Part shown: piece by piece, positions 37,701 through 52,500 of the stretch
How the letters are laid out: each line of letters opens with the position of its first letter
How positions within the stretch are numbered: position 1 is the stretch's first letter
Source: Odiellus spinosus
Taxonomy: Eukaryota > Arthropoda > Arachnida > Opiliones > Phalangiidae
Reading direction: 5' to 3'
Assembly (NCBI GenBank): GCA_963920705.1
Contig: OY987231.1
Span: forward strand, 17,027,024-17,091,023
DNA: 64,000 nt
Notes under the pieces: model-generated
What the model saw: the letters and a program-made list of their open reading frames with translations, nothing else
The model's database searches: none
Told to the model about the DNA's origin: nothing
Made by a program: the position numbers and the translations under genes

Positions 37701-40700
37701 GCTTCCTGCAGATAGTACGTACGAAATCTCTCCAAAAACGTTGATTTAATAATCTGTTTTTCTCAATCATGAAGAAGTAGTCTCGTTAATCAATTTCATA
37801 ATGTTGGTAGTTTATAATTTTAGAATAAGCAGTACATATATATTTCTTTAAATCTAATGAGCGTAATTGTGTTTTAAGTAGGAGTGTGTGAACGTACCTT
37901 AAAGCTTCCAAAATTGCAACAGAAGTTCTCTTTAAACACTTTCACCTCACTGAGAATTGGGGGAAATGAAGGCTCTTAGGCGTAGATAATTTGTTTTTGT
38001 AGATTTTTTCCTCGAAAATTTCGAACCTTTTGAAAAAAAAGGGTTTTCGGGGGAAAACGGCTATTTAAGTGGAACCTCTGGACCAATCAATTTGAAAGCC
38101 TATGCTCCAAATTCTTGCCACCCGCTCTTTGCCAAATTTCTCTCCTCATACGCGTGATTAAACTAATGATTAACCATCAGGTGCGATGGAAATATTTTTA
38201 GATCTTAAATTAAGTTTAAATCCGTAGAACAAAAAATGACCTTCTTTGAAGGGAAGTGATATTTTACTTGGAGTACCTAAACTTTATCGGAATACCAGGA
38301 GATTTACTTTTCTCAGGGCACCTTTTCAAACTAGTTTTACAAACTATTGCTAACCTAGGCGAACTTAAGCTAAATATTTCGTTTATTAAGAAAATGTTGA
38401 ACCCTTTGCGCATGTTTTCAAATTTTGGCGAATTTTTGAGGTTTTGCTAATTTTTACCAATTTTTGCAAACGTTTTTGAGTTTGGCGAGTTTAAAATAAG
38501 TTTGAATTATATTTATCTATTTATATATGTAGAAATAGTTTCCTTAGGGAACTTTATTTCGTCCCAAACCGGTTGTTTTAGAATGTGAATGTTAAAAAAG
38601 GCGTTAATAGTTAATTCAAGCAAGGTTGTATACCCTTCTTTATGTGACCATAACCTTCAGTTCGCACTAATATTTAAAATAATATGATATATCAAAGGAA
38701 AATATGCAATCCAGAAATTACGGACGTTTGCAAATATAAAGCCACGTTAAAAAAATCTCCATCGATAAAAGATGCATCTCAGCGTAGAAATTGGCAAAAT
38801 GTCGCAAAATTTTGGTAAAAACGTTCGAAAATCTTCGCAAAATTTATCGATATTACCTTCTATAGACCGAGACTTTTCAAAATTTCTTCCCCTACCAAAA
38901 ACGGCTTTTAAATTCAATTTGTTTAATGAAATTCGGGCATATTCGTATAAACTATACCCTAAACCAACAGAGATTTACCCATAATTTGAAGGTTCATTGT
39001 GTTTTCCCACGACGACTATTGATTCATCAAGCTTAAATACGCTTATATTAGCATTCTCAATGCTAAATCACGGGTGACGGAGTCTTCATTTGCATTTTAA
39101 GCCTATAATTTAAATCACGAGGGTAAGACCACTCCATTCTATACCCCGAAATAGGTACCAATTCGATAGCGAAATGAATAAAGAGAGTCGATATCAGCTC
39201 CAATAACTTGTTATTCCTCTAGACACTCGCGCTACCGCCCTTAGACCTTAATGGTTTCTGTTTTGTAGAGATAGGAAAATCGACAATATAATAAAAAAAA
39301 ATTTTAAGAATATAAATCGGCTATTTTTTGTTCCTTTATTTTTGAATTATCTGAAAAGCGACCTTCACTTACATTCTGGTACAAGAGCAGTTAGAAAAAC
39401 TACTTTTATAACCTATCAGATTATTACATTGTGTATTAATCCGCCTTAGTTTTCGATTGTTACGCAAAATTCCTTTTATCAAAACAATGTAGTAATTCAG
39501 AATTCTGACGCATTATGTTTCTCTGAACTTACTTTGAAATCCAAATACTTCTTTGAATTAAGAATATATGGATTTGTTTTCATAGGGTAATTTTTTTATA
39601 TGTTCTCAATTTTGTATTATTGGTTATCGAAGCTGTTCTCTGAAGTGTTGTAGGGACGTGGGGAGGGGTTACAGACGAAATCCCACTCTAAAATCTTAAA
39701 AATAGCGCCAAATTGGTTCGAAAGGGGTGCCAAGAAGCCAGAGCCCACCAAAGGGACGCCAAGATCCAAATATATACTGTTCACCTCCCCTTCCCCCTCT
39801 CCCAATCAAATAGCTCCTACGCGACTTGTATTTAACCCGATTATTTTAATCGCCCTGATTGGCGTTAAGGAAGTAGTCTTTTTCTCCGATATCAACATAT
39901 TTCGATAGGGTTGACTGATAAATTATTTAGAATTATCAGTTATTAGTTAAAAATCGACTTTCCAATTTTAAGTGAAGTATCTTAATCCAGAAACTCCTGC
40001 CTTTCATTTGAATACATCGTTAATTACGTCCCAAAGTCATTTTACATGAAAAAAAAAAAAGATTAATGGTATAAATTTTTTGCATTTTAATTTTGAATTT
40101 TCTTAAAATTCTGTCAGCCCGGAGGTTTAAAATTAAGAGTACGAAAAAAATTAAAATGTTACGCAAAGGCCTTCGTTAAAAATTGTGATAACAGCATCGC
40201 TGTAAAGTAAGAAAAACATCCTCTTAACGATTAATTATCTCTCAAAAATAATTAGGAATGGAGGCAAAAAGTTCAAAAATTAATTGATTCAATGAAATTG
40301 AATATATTCAATTTTCAACATGTTTTCGCCTTCGAATTAGTTTTTAAAACAAATCTAAGGAATCAGGTGGATTTACTAAGTTTAGGTAAAATTATAATAA
40401 TTAAAGCTTCAAATATTTCAATATAATAATCAGTATTGTATACGGAATTGTATAGAATTTGAGATTTAAAAGTTAGTTATTTTGGGAACTGATTCTAGGA
40501 TTTCAATTAAAATTTACTATATAGGGAGGCATCGAACGGACAAGGGGGAATAAAACGCACTCGTCTTGTTACCCTCATACTGACAATTTAAGTTTATTTT
40601 GACCCAATCCAAAGGGGGTTGGCAGCCCACTGAATCAGACCTGTAACTGGAGATGATGAGCTCATGCGCAGTGACGTCCATGTTTCATCCCCCTTTGTTT

Positions 40701-42382
40701 GTCAGATTCTGGGGTCAGAATAAACGCAATAGGTCTATTGTTTCAAGGTCTTCCTATATTTCTTGAGATTTCGGGCAAAGTGCAGGCAATTTTGGGAAGC
40801 ATCCGTCCCTTCGCTTCGAGAATAACATTCGTACAATTATGTGTTGCGTAATAATTTAGGTTAATTATCTAAAATTCATATAAGCATATGACGAGCGAGT
40901 TTATCGAATATGTCAGTATGAGCGGTAATGAGGAGGAAATGAAGAGTGAAATTCGGAGAAAGTTGTAATAGAATCGAGACTTTATAAAGACAAATATTTA
41001 AGTAAGCGCTCCGTGACTACTATAGCCTCTTTGGAAATCTCCAATCTTAATTTAAGAGTTGGCTAGAGCTTTATCGAAGATATTCACTGAAACGTAAATC
41101 TGTAAGAAGACTAATAAAATCTGCGGAGAGCTTTTCATTAGGCCTACTTTTTAAAGGGACAGTCTTACTGGATCTAAAATTTAATTTCGAATAATTAATG
41201 GACATCTTTAGAAAACTTTGGTGATAAAAAGCACAATCTACGTCATCATGCGAGTCTGCAGGAGGGGGCAAACGGGGAATTTTGACCCCTTGGACTGGCT
41301 ATGCCCCAGTCATAGTAAGAATTGTTTTTTAAAACTAAAATACCCACTACCTAACAGACTTTTACTTTAAATGTGATAAAGAAAATGCTTTCGCTTCGTT
41401 ATTTGAGTTTCTAAAGATATTGTAAACTTTTTATGATGTTCGATAAAAGAACAATTTTGAATCCATCCCGGAAGTAGTGACATAAGTTGGATTAATTTTT
41501 TTTAAAACGTTTTACTTAAAGTGATGGCGTAATCTTAAAACTTTCGTACGTGCTCGGGAAGAGTTGATAAGTTCGAAATTCAATATTTCTGACTAGAGTT
41601 TTCAGTTCGTGCTTCGAAATCAAATAAATTCAAATTAACTAGAATTTTATTTTTTATTTTACTGTAGACAAGATAGCACACCCCGTGTAGGTTTCCTATT
41701 GCAATTTTATATATTATATTTAAAATTGAAGGGCGCACTATATAAATTAAAATATATATATGGTTAACGTCCATAACCGAGTATATTTCCAAAATTAATT
41801 ATTTTTAAAATTAGCTTTCCCGAATTCATACGAAACTTTTAGGGTCTTCTTTTAAAATTTTATCTTTCTTGATCAATATTTTATCCTAATCTAACGTGAT
41901 ACGGTGGTTATTTAAGAAGCGAAGCGAAACAATTCTTAATTAAAAAGTTCTCTAATTATATATTAAAAGTATATAGTCTAAGTAGACTAAGAAAATAAAA
42001 TTTTAATACAAATATTTTCATAAAAAGCCTTCATTCTAAAACCTTCTGTTTAATATAAGTTAATTATTTTCTTATTGTTATATATTTTCTCTCGTAGGCG
42101 GAATATATTTTGAATATTTTATGAACACCCTTCTAGCTATATATTAAGTCAAGCGTCGTCGTGTAAAATTTCTAAAGGTCAAAGGTAGATTTATTAAACT
42201 TCGTTTATAATTTAAATATGATACGAGCTGACAGCTTAAACACGGTGTTTGTTAAATGTGAGGCTGTCACGTTTGTATATAATTTTAAATAACTAAATAC
42301 AAAAAATTTACATCGTTTGTTTGACGTTGCTATAGAAAAAAACACAAAATTAAAATGCCGAAAATATACATTTTTTTTTTTT
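34784..42382. other. Gene-poor AT-rich stretch
   Basis: No exon is supported on either strand. It contains a solo TTAA-AGGGAGATAAACC end at 35230-35246, a scrap of repeat D in inverse orientation at about 39970-40030 (aagtatcttaatccagaaa), and inverted blocks at 40540-40698 (acaagggggaataaaacg / tgtttcatccccctttgt). The latter might be a small MITE, but they have no visible target duplication. Palindromic AT runs are common. Confidence 0.5.
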
Positions 42383-42660
42383 CAATTGATGACGTAGCAT
42401 ATTTATAAAGCGAATAAACCGGAATAAACAATAAGATTCGAATGAAAAGTAGGACTTTCTGGATTAAATACTTTCACGAAAGAAACCACGCGAAAGCCAC
42501 CATATCACATGACAGAACAGATTCAAATGTTGGCTCTATAATATTGATTTTATTTTAAAACATTTATAAAATGACAATTATAATATATATATATTTGAAT
42601 CGTTTTTTTTAACTCCAATTTCATTTGAATATTCCATGAGAATTCGATGACAGCATCTCT
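42383..42660 (+). mobile_element. Dispersed repeat D, copy 3 (clearest)
   Basis: The order of blocks is: caattgatgacg, gattcgaatgaaaagtagga, ctttctggattaaatacttt, cacgaaagaaaccacgcgaa, agccaccatatcacatgaca, atgacaattataat, and gatgacagcatctct ending at TTAA (42661-42664). It is non-coding. The left border is not certain. Confidence 0.75.
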
Positions 42661-42664
42661 TTAA

Positions 42665-45600
42665 ATTATTTATTATACATTAAAGTCTTTAATTTAAAAG
42701 GAATCCAAATATATAAACCACTTAGGAAATATTAAACTTTGAATCATATTAAAAGTTTAAACCTACACTTTTAAACAAATATTCAAGTATAATTGATTAT
42801 ATTGATCTGTTTTATTCCTATGAGGTTAAACATTGTACCCTACATTCATTATATTTACCACTTCTATTGTGTAGGAGGTACGCTTTTATAGTGTTTGGTC
42901 TCTTTTGAATTATTCATGAGACTCAGAAATATAACAAAGTTTAATGTTTCTTAATAGAATTTAAAACTAGGCTAGTGGGATGTTTTTGGGAAGATTACTC
43001 GTAAAATATTATAATTTTCCCCTACTATCGCTACGATATCCCTTCGCCAAGGCTTTATACCTGTCGTTTCGACTACTATCTTCGGTTAAACATCTTAATT
43101 CGCGTTCACAATAGGGCTTGGAATCGATTCAAACAGTTTCGCTGCAGTTGAGTCAACTGGAAACCGTTTTTGTCAAATTAATTTGAATTGATTTCTCGAA
43201 ACCTCTTCGGAACCAGTTGGAACTCGAGTGTTCCAACTAGTTGTAGGTAAAAATTGGTTATCGTAAAAGGCCCTTAAGAAGAAACATCGAAATTAGAAAT
43301 GAAGCCACTATCAAAATCATAAAAATATTTGGAAATCATTATATAATTAGAAAATCAAAATAAATCACGTAATATCCCCTTGAAATCTATAAAATCATTC
43401 GAAATCTCTTGGTCCTTTTATGAATGACCGATCCCGTGGTTTTATCGATCTTTTACAAACTTAGGTAACATCTATTTCTTATACGATAAAGAAAGGAGAA
43501 ATAAGAATTTCTTTAAGCCCGGTTTCTCTACATCTTATAAAACGGGAAAAAAATATTGTAATACTGAAAGAACAAAGCTTTATTCCGTGTCATATAGCGA
43601 ATTTATACGGATTTGAAAAGGCTAAAGGCAAGCGTTTTAATATGTAAATTGATCGCAAACCTATCGCATAAAATAAATCCACCATTGTGCTTTCGAAGCT
43701 TCGAAGACATAGTTTCATTTTAAAGTCGCGTGTTGGTTTAATTTGAAAAAGATACTCAAATTTAATTTAAAATGTAGCTAAATTTAAACCTGTATATCAT
43801 TTTTAAATGATTAAACCTAATTACTAAAATTATTTTTAATTATACCGAAAATAAAAAGTTTAGAAACTAAATATTTCTAATATCATCCATAATTAAAATG
43901 ACTTTCAATTACAAATACATGATAAGTCAAAGAAAAAAAAAAACAATATCATTCCCAAATAATTTTATTTTTGCAACTACTATAGTTGTGAAAGACCAGG
44001 AACTCGTAGACTAAATGGGAAAATTCACGATGTCATAGATATATTTTTTTATGGGAGACTCATTCTAGGTGACGATAAAGGCTAGAAAAGACAACCCATT
44101 TTCATTCCAGATGGGAATGGACGGGTTTAGCCGATCTTAGCCCTGACATCGGGGCAACAGATCTTTAATAAATACTCAAACATTCTCTCTCATTTCTATA
44201 AGTTCCTGCTATGAATTTTTTTTTGAAAGGGTCGTGGAAGAAATATACTTCTTTTCAAGATGATATCTGTGGCTAAATTATATAAAAATGGCATTTCGAA
44301 ATGAAATTGATGGAATTTTTTTAGCTTTATAATGTAGCATCGTATATCAATGGAGCCTGATCCTTTAATGACCATCATTTTGTCTTAAAACGGGAAGAGA
44401 AATATAATGTATATCCTAAGAAAGCTCAATTTACATTTTATTTTATTTTATCAAGAACTAACTTATGTAACCCAAGAACGTGCAAAGGGAAGATTTACTT
44501 TTCCACGAAGTCATAAATTTTATTTCGAAGAACTGCTGCATTCTTATAAGGGCTTAATTTTATGCCACTTGGAAAATTCTAGGAAGTCTGTAAATCGAGA
44601 GAGAAATGACAAGATTTTGATGATTTTGAATACTTCGTTCTGTAAAATGGAATTATGAAAACACTTATTAGAGATCTCTAAAAGCTTTAGCTCTACAGGT
44701 GCTGTAGAACAATTGCCCAGTTAGTAGCCCCATCCACAAATTAACGGATATTTAAAAAATGTACAGGAAATCTGGTAATACCTGATAAGTACTTTTTCTT
44801 ATCATACAAATATCCAGAGATCCCCTCTTAATTTATCTGACAGTGTCCAGTGTCCTGTGCTTATTTCTGTTCCTGCCTGTAATGTGAATGTTCCAGGGTT
44901 CATTTCACTGTAGCCCGGAGTAGTTTACTGCGCTCCCAGCTTCTAAGCACTGGTGAGCTGCCTTGATTCAAAGGATTCTCTCGAAGTGTAAATGTCAGAA
45001 CTTTACTTTTCGTTTTTGAGAGAAATTAAAAACAAGTAAATTTTGCCTCCCAATTCTTAGGTACTTAGTGGGTACCATTTAGTTCCTTTTAATAGTGTAA
45101 AAATAGTACATTACTAATTTTATTAATTAAAGTACTAATTACATCTTTCCATTATTCGAGGCTAAACAATGGCTATACTTTTAACGAACTTGCGGTTTTA
45201 TTTTACATCTTGTTCTCACTACGGTTTCCAAGCAAAAAATCGATTTTTCGGCTTTGACTCTCGCGTACATACAACCATGTATAGCATATTCGTTATTTTT
45301 AAAAGTAAACTTCATTAGCGACGGTCGGATACTAAACATAAACTACATAAACCGAACGAGTAGTGCTTGACTTATATGAGTGTTTGTTTTTCGTCATTTT
45401 TGAGTGAAGTTGAATTTCGTGAATAGGGAAAGCACTCTTTCGTGTCGCGATAAAACTACATTACGTAAAAAAATTAGTTTTTGGTACACAGTCAAGCATT
45501 TTATTATAACATGTTACATAAGGTAATAGTTTAAATGAGAAACTTAATGGTCAATTCATTTCGTGCTCTATATATCTAAAGATTTTGCTTATTGAACTTC

Positions 45601-48067
45601 CAACTCATGTCCTGCAGTTGGTATTTTCGGTTGAAACATCCTGAATTTCGAATCATTTGGGGATATTTTGATCCGAGTGAAGTTAGAGAATAGGCAATGG
45701 ATGAAAGGTAGATTCCCTATGGATAGACTGAAAAGGAACCATATATTCAGTTAGAAAGCTAAACCTAACTCTACGAACATCTAAGCGTCCGTCCCTTTTT
45801 AAACCCAATTTTAGTGATTGAAAGCCTGTAACTATCTTCAACTCGGTAGCCGGCTTCAAACGAAAAGGGTCGCCCATAAAGAGAATACAAATATATCTAT
45901 GTTTTTATCGCTAAATGAACGGCAGCTGGATCTCCCCACCCGCCTTTCACTAAGTTCAAGATAAGTTTACAAAATGAGAAGAGTTGAGGTGGTTTGATAA
46001 ACTCATATAAAGAAGATAGTATAATAATAATTAATCCGTGATATGTACAGCCCTTTTTGAAAGCAATTAGGTGTCGTTTTAATCATAATATCTTGTGTTT
46101 CTTGAAAAATATCTAAGTGAAATAGTTAAATGAAGATATCAAAATCCAGGTCAGAAATTATTTAATATCGTGGTAATACCTCTTGGGAATTGCAAAAAAA
46201 TTTCAAAAAGATTATCATACTGTGTGGAAAAGATTTTTGAATTTTAAGATTGTCAAAATATGTGGAAAGGTTTTTGTAAAGATGGTAAACAATGAGTGAA
46301 AAAGGTTTTCTACATTTTTTTCACATATTTTTTCACCATATGGTAAGATGATATAAATTAAGTTCACGAAAAAGACATGGCCAATTTTAGGAATGAAGGG
46401 AATTTTGATATTTCTTAGAAAATTCTCCTAAAACCTTTTTTTTACCCAATTTTCTTTTTAAATCAGTGTAGTCCTATTTTAAGACTTTTGAAAAACGTGT
46501 GGGATTAGTATCCGATTCTGTTTACACGCGAATTTTTCTTTGAAGAATTTCTTATTTGAGCTTGTAAGTAAGCTTAAAGGAAAAATACGCATCAAAAACA
46601 ACTTTTCAATATCGTAATCATTCTAAAAATTAGACAGTAATTGGAAAATATTCATTGTATAAAACTGTGTCTATATAGTTTTTTTAAGGACAAAAAAGAA
46701 CCAATGAAGTGAACCCATCTTCAAATGTCTATTCTTAAAATTAAAATATCCCACGGCTCGGAATTAAAGTATAAATTTTATAATTTGAGGTAGTAGTTAA
46801 TTAATCACGGCTGAATATATCTGACTTCGTTAAAAAAACAAGCTTTAAAAATTAATTTAAGTAACAAAATATAATTTAAAAATAAAGAGCGTTTTTTTGT
46901 GCACATTTACATGGTTTTTTGTTTTTTTTTAATAAAAGAACAATTAAGTACAAAATTCGGCTGTATACGGTTAAATATAAATGGGCGATGGACGTAATCT
47001 CACTCTTGAAAGATTTTTTAACCTATCTGTTAATCCCAAAATCAATTTTTTTTGAGAATGTAACTCGAATAGCAATGAAAGAAAATTTTCTTAATTGTTA
47101 ATTACTTCTAATGATGTCAGCGGTTATTGTATATAGTAGCGTGCCTTAAATTTTATCTACCTTTTAAATAAAACAAGTAAACATTATGTATCTTCTTTAT
47201 TTTTAAATTAAAGTTATAAGAGTCTTAATTCTTAACCAAATATTTTCTAAAAATTACGAAATATACATTTTTTCCAAATTCTGTCGTTTTGATTCTGAAA
47301 ATAAATTCAAACCATTACTTCATAGTTTCCCTTTAAGGCAAAAATCCTCAAGTAGAGTTTAATGTAGATTTGTAAACAGACAAGAACTGCCAAAGATTCG
47401 AAACGGATTTCGTTCTATGCAAATCTACCGATACACAAAACATGTTTGAATAAGTATGAGTTAAAAGTAAACACCTTTAGTAGTCTTTTTTTTTCAACGA
47501 TATACAAACAAGAACGTAAGAAGTCTTGACTTCTTCAGATAAGAATTAAGCGCATGAGCACATCGTGTAATATTCTAATTTTAGTAGTTTGGAGCAGAGA
47601 CCTTGACATATTGACTTTTAATTCGATACTTTATTTCGAGAGCTAGCTGTTTACCATTTACGACTATCCAGAGTAAATGAGGATTAATATATATTTTGCA
47701 AATCCTTACCTAGAGTTTTTGAAACTTCTTGAACAAGTAGGAGGCCTAAAAAGGAACGGATATCTCCTTTCAAGCTTGAAAATCCATTTTAACTTACTTT
47801 ATTTACTCGTACAGAAGCTAAAGCCAGTTATAATTATCATAAGACTTTAATATAAACTGATGTTAGCTGTCACCAGTTTTTTGGAATTAATATGAATTAT
47901 ATACTCAGTTTTTTTTCAAACTATTAATTCAAAGTTTTAGATCCCTGGACTATCGCATTTTTAAGAAACTAAAAATTTAAGAAATTAAAATTTGGAAAAT
48001 ATATTAAGTAAATTTTTTCCGCTTGATGATTTAAATTAAAATGTTTCTGGAACTTGATTAGAGTTAG
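42665..48067. other. No recognisable gene
   Basis: The open frames at 44407-44658 (plus), 44196-44378 (minus) and 45683-45877 (minus) resemble nothing I know and lack convincing splice or start context. The DNA is AT-rich throughout, with no element that I can bound. Confidence 0.5.
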
Positions 48068-48074
48068 GTTTTAA

Positions 48075-48411
48075 CAGAAGCCGATGAAACCCTCCTTTGA
48101 AGTCTACTACTCTAATGTTCGATATAGCGCTCCTCTCTGTATGGGTAAAATTCCCAATTTTCCGAGATCGGAGGGGTCCTACTTAATACCCCCTTGTCTA
48201 CGGAAAATTGGAAATTCTCTCTCTCCACAAACGACGTCGTTTTTTGACGAACTCCAAGGCTGCTAGAGATATTCGCTCGACGAACTCCCGCTCCGAAAAC
48301 ATCTACCGTTAGGAGGCGTACGAATCGCGCCTTTTGAGAATAACCCATACAGAGAGGGGTAGACAAGACCCCGGAGCAATAGACTTCAAAGGAGGGTTTC
48401 ATCGGCTTCTG
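48075..48411 (+). mobile_element. Foldback MITE, family M7, copy B
   Basis: The ends are CAGAAGCCGATGAAACCC and GGGTTTCATCGGCTTCTG. It is flanked by an exact gttttaa repeat (48068-48074 and 48412-48418). It is 337 bp and differs from copies C and D at only a small number of positions. The open frames across it on both strands are by-products of its palindromic ends. Confidence 0.96.
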
Positions 48412-48609
48412 GTTTTAAATGAGAGGCAGTACATATGCTTCTGGCTCTATAATAGCCACGGGTCTATAGTGATGACGTGAATGTTTTTAATTTTAATTTC
48501 CAAGCATTGTAGATGCCCACCATTTTATTTTTATTTTATTTGTTTATTTTATTTATTTTTTTTTTCACTGTTGGGTTAATTTTTTAAGGCATATTTATAT
48601 TTTTTAATC

Positions 48610-48656
48610 AAAATACTACTCATGATAAATTGGTAACAGAATCACTTTAAGGTATT
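48610..48656 (+). mobile_element. Dispersed repeat D, terminal scrap
   Basis: The sequence tactcatgataaattggtaac followed by agaatcactttaagg matches the D terminus (ggtgacag.atc.ctttaa). Confidence 0.5.
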
Positions 48657-50616
48657 TATAAGCACATTAGCTTGAAATATATTATACGTTTGAGATCTAA
48701 ATTTCGGAGAAGGCCCAATAAAAACGGAATCGCCTCGTATATAACTTAATACATAAAAGGGCAAGTGATATTTTTTGGTGCTCACGTAAAGAATATTTTT
48801 CTTACTTAAAACGACAATAAAAAGCTGTTTTCGTAGTTTTTTTTTATTTTGATGGTCACTGGGACCAGTTTAGACGCAATAAGGATGGCTAAGAACATCA
48901 TAGTAGTCACACCCACATTCTATATTCACAAAGTCAATCCGAAATCCTAATACCCTCTTCAGACGAGGCCAAAAAATCTTGATTCAAAACGCGACTTTAC
49001 TCTGGGTAGCTATTTCCCTTCCACAAGAAGTTGATGACCCAATCCAAGATCCAACTATCAAATTTCTATAGCCACACATGTTTCAGGTGTCGAAATGATC
49101 CAAATAAATCGCAGTTTCGTTCTACGATTTCACCCTATTCTTGAAATCAACTTTTATTACTACATTATCCACAACAATATAAGAGCCACAACTTCTTGAT
49201 AAGAAGGTGTGGCTAAAAATAACTCTTTACTATCACTTTCTTGCCATGGGAGACTTTATTGGCCTTCCTATCGTAGTGATAATTCTTTGAAAACTCTTCT
49301 TTCAACTCGAGACTTCGCAATTTCTTTGGACAAGCGAAGAACGCTTTTTCTAAATTTATAATAAGAACTGTCGGATGGGGTCCGCCGTAATTACATCGCT
49401 GTCAATGCCTCAGTATCATATGCAAATTAGTGGCAAGTTAAAATTATTTTTAAAATTAAGTCTTGTTGTATTTTTTTAATTGGGGAAAGGTTATTGTTCG
49501 CTATAGATTAACAAGCTAATGACACTAGTTTCATTAGTTACACGATAAAAGCGCCCTTTACTTTCAAAATATTCTTAAAATGAGTGTTTTTGGTTCGAAA
49601 AGTTAGACATGGATTCCAGCTAGACCTAGTTAAGAAATAGAATGTACCGAACCATTTATTGAACAAATTTTCCCGCTTTTTATAGTGTTCGTAATATTAC
49701 AATTGCATAGATTAGTGTCTACCTTCTCTCATTATCTCCTTCTGATAATAATACGTACCGTAATTAAGAAATATATTAAATTTGATCTTTTGGGATTCAT
49801 CACTATGGAAAAGAGAGAAGCTTATCTTCGAGTGATTCATCATCTGTTAGGTTCTACTCCGATGCTTGCATAATGTCGCGTACGAAACCATTATTCCTTA
49901 GCCTTTTTTTAGCTAAAAACGAAGCAACACTATTTTCTCAGGGGAATATCCATTGTACAGGCACTCGTGTACTACGAGACTAAATCATATAAATTACGAA
50001 TAAATTCTTTTCACTCAGAAAACCAAAAAAAAAAAAAAAAAATGAAAAGAGCTGTCATATAATCTTTTCTCTAGACATTCCTGGTTTGATTTATAGTTAT
50101 ATATTTCGAGACATAAAAGAATTCTGGCAGCCTTTTAAAGGGTTATTCGAGTTTTTTGGTTGGCTCTTCGAGTATATATTTATAGTAACAATTTTGAAAA
50201 ACGTTTTCACTTAATCTGATATTTGACCCATTGAGCTAGGACGCGTGCGTTATTAAAGATCGTTTAATAAGATTAATAACTTGCCGTCATCAATCCGAAT
50301 AAGCGTCAGAAAAGCTATATAATGTTTATTACTTTATTTTATAGCAAAGATGGTATGATGGTTGATTTCATGACAGCCACATAATTTCGACTACACTAAC
50401 TTAGACCTCGGCCATTCCAGCTATACTTCCTCCGAGACACATTCATTAGCGGAAGGAACCTTTTGCCTTAATTAATCTATAATATATAAAGTCATGCGCT
50501 TTGATGTGTAAATAAACTGCCAGGTAAGAGTACATTTTTTTCTCGCTTATTAACAGAGATTTTATTCTCTTATGTACATATTTATGAAGTAATATCTCTA
50601 TTTTTATTCATTATAG

Positions 50617-50954
50617 CAGAAGTAGATGAAACCCTCCTTTGAAGTCTACTACTCTAATGTTCGATATAGCGCTCCTCTCTGTATGGGTAAAATTCCCAAT
50701 TTTACGAGATCGGAGGGGTCCTACTTCATACCCCCTGTCTACGGAAAATTGGAAATTCTCTCTCTCCATAAACGACGACGTTTTTTTTAACGAACTACAA
50801 GGCTGCTAGAGATATTCTCTCGACGAACTCCCGCTCCGAAAATATCTACCGTTAGGAGGCGTACGAATCGCGCTTTTTGAAACTAACCCATACAGAGAGG
50901 AGTAGACCAGACCAGGGAGTAATAGACTTCAAAGGAGGGTTTCATCGGCTTCTG
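50617..50954 (+). mobile_element. Foldback MITE, family M7, copy C
   Basis: It starts CAGAAGTAGATGAAACCC, two changes from copies A and B that copy D shares, and ends ATCGGCTTCTG. An exact attatag repeat flanks it (50610-50616 and 50955-50961). It is 338 bp. Confidence 0.96.
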
Positions 50955-50961
50955 ATTATAG

Positions 50962-52500
50962 CCATCAATCGGTAATGACGAACGCGTGCTGTCGATATGG
51001 TACTAGAAACAAATTACTTATGTCTCAGGGATTATAGAAAGTCTTTATTTAGATCATGGTATCAATAAGAGATACCACAAGGACACAATTTTAGATTGAT
51101 TTTTACTAGCAGATATATATCGCTGCCTGTTTCCCGGTTTTTCTTGAATTGAAGAATATAGATTAATGATACAAATTGTCAAAATCGTAGGATTAAAAGA
51201 AGTAATTTAAAACTCCTATTAAGTGGAAGAGTACTTTTAATATCTCATTCAAACTAGGCCGTTTTGCCTTTTTCGTTGCAATAATTGCATCTGATCTAGC
51301 GATTTAATTAAAATAAGTGGAACGATAGAAAAGGCAAGAGAGCTCGGCTCTAACAGATAACTGTGTCAAGGCAGTTGCCTTGTAATATACGGAAAGTCGG
51401 AAATTCGCTAGATTTAATATTTTCAGAAATATTTTGTTTGGCTGCGACGCGATGTAGGACAGGGAGATTTGGGCATTCAACCAAGTTAGGGCTCATTCAA
51501 CAAAAATATTAGGATCGCGAACGTGCTCAGGCATATACAATTTTAGTTGGCTCTCTCGATTTATGGCTTTTGTTGGGCTACGGGTTGCAATCCACCCCCA
51601 AAATCATTTTTTTTCTGGACCTTTTTCTTCGTCATTCTATCCCTTTTTAGTATCAAGCTTTTCGCTGCAGGGGGTGTCGAAATATTGGTCGGGGCAATTC
51701 GAAACAGCTAGTGGATGACCTTCTTGATTTTTTTTAGATTGAAACCCAGGATGGTAATGATAATTATCGACACTTTTCCCAATAACGATTTCTTTTTTTG
51801 GAGATTCAATTGTATCGGAAGTAATATTGGTTCATAAGTAAAGCTGTCTATATTTCATAGTGGCTGCGTTTAACAGCCCATACCTGAGATACCACGGCGT
51901 AGTCAGTGTACAATTCTGTACTGTGTTAATGTTAATAGCAAAGGTTGCAATCAGTTAGGTAATCTTGTAGTCGGTGTTCAGATTGTACGCGAGCGATTAA
52001 ACCCTTGGTGGTATCTACCGATTTACTTTCCTGAACGCAGTCAGTATTAATAAGTTTGCTATGGGATTTTCTAATACCAAATTCTACGTATAGAGCCAAG
52101 GTCGCTACGTAGTACGTTTACTTCCAGCCATTATGGATATGTTTTAATATTAACAGCCGCTTTATTAAAGTGGCTACAACCGGAAACAAACTTTATCACA
52201 AAGATACAAATATATTGCATATATTATCAGCATCACCCCTCCCTCACTTTGAGACTTTTGAGAATGTTTGTTTTTTTTACAAAAAATTTAAGAGTTTTGA
52301 ACATATCTCTCCCCGGTTGCATTTTTATTGAATTTTGAACATAATTTTTTGTTAATTTTTTTATTATTTTTACTACAATTTGACTGATTTTTAAGAGTGA
52401 CTAAGTTTATCATTTTTTTCCAGATTAAATTATTTTTAATTTTGTTTTTACACGTATTGCGTATCCCTGGGTAGAATATTTTTAAGCTTTCGACTTTTAA
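50962..52500. other. No recognisable gene
   Basis: A few inverted blocks occur near 51865-52180 (gagataccacgg / cttggtggtatct; gtggctgcgtttaacagcc / aacagccgctttattaaag). They may be an old foldback element, but its borders cannot be set. Confidence 0.4.

Noticed and set aside
40540-40698. Inverted blocks acaagggggaataaaacg / tgtttcatccccctttgt as a MITE
   Set aside because: A second inverted pair nearby is in crossed order, and no target duplication is visible. It is kept only as a note in the region entry.
44407-44658. 83-residue plus-strand frame
   Set aside because: No similarity recognised and no supporting signals in an AT-rich gene-free region.
48084-48402. Open frames repeated at several loci (MKPSFEVYY...)
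   Set aside because: They lie wholly in the inverted ends of the M7 MITE and appear on both strands. They result from its palindrome and are not genes.
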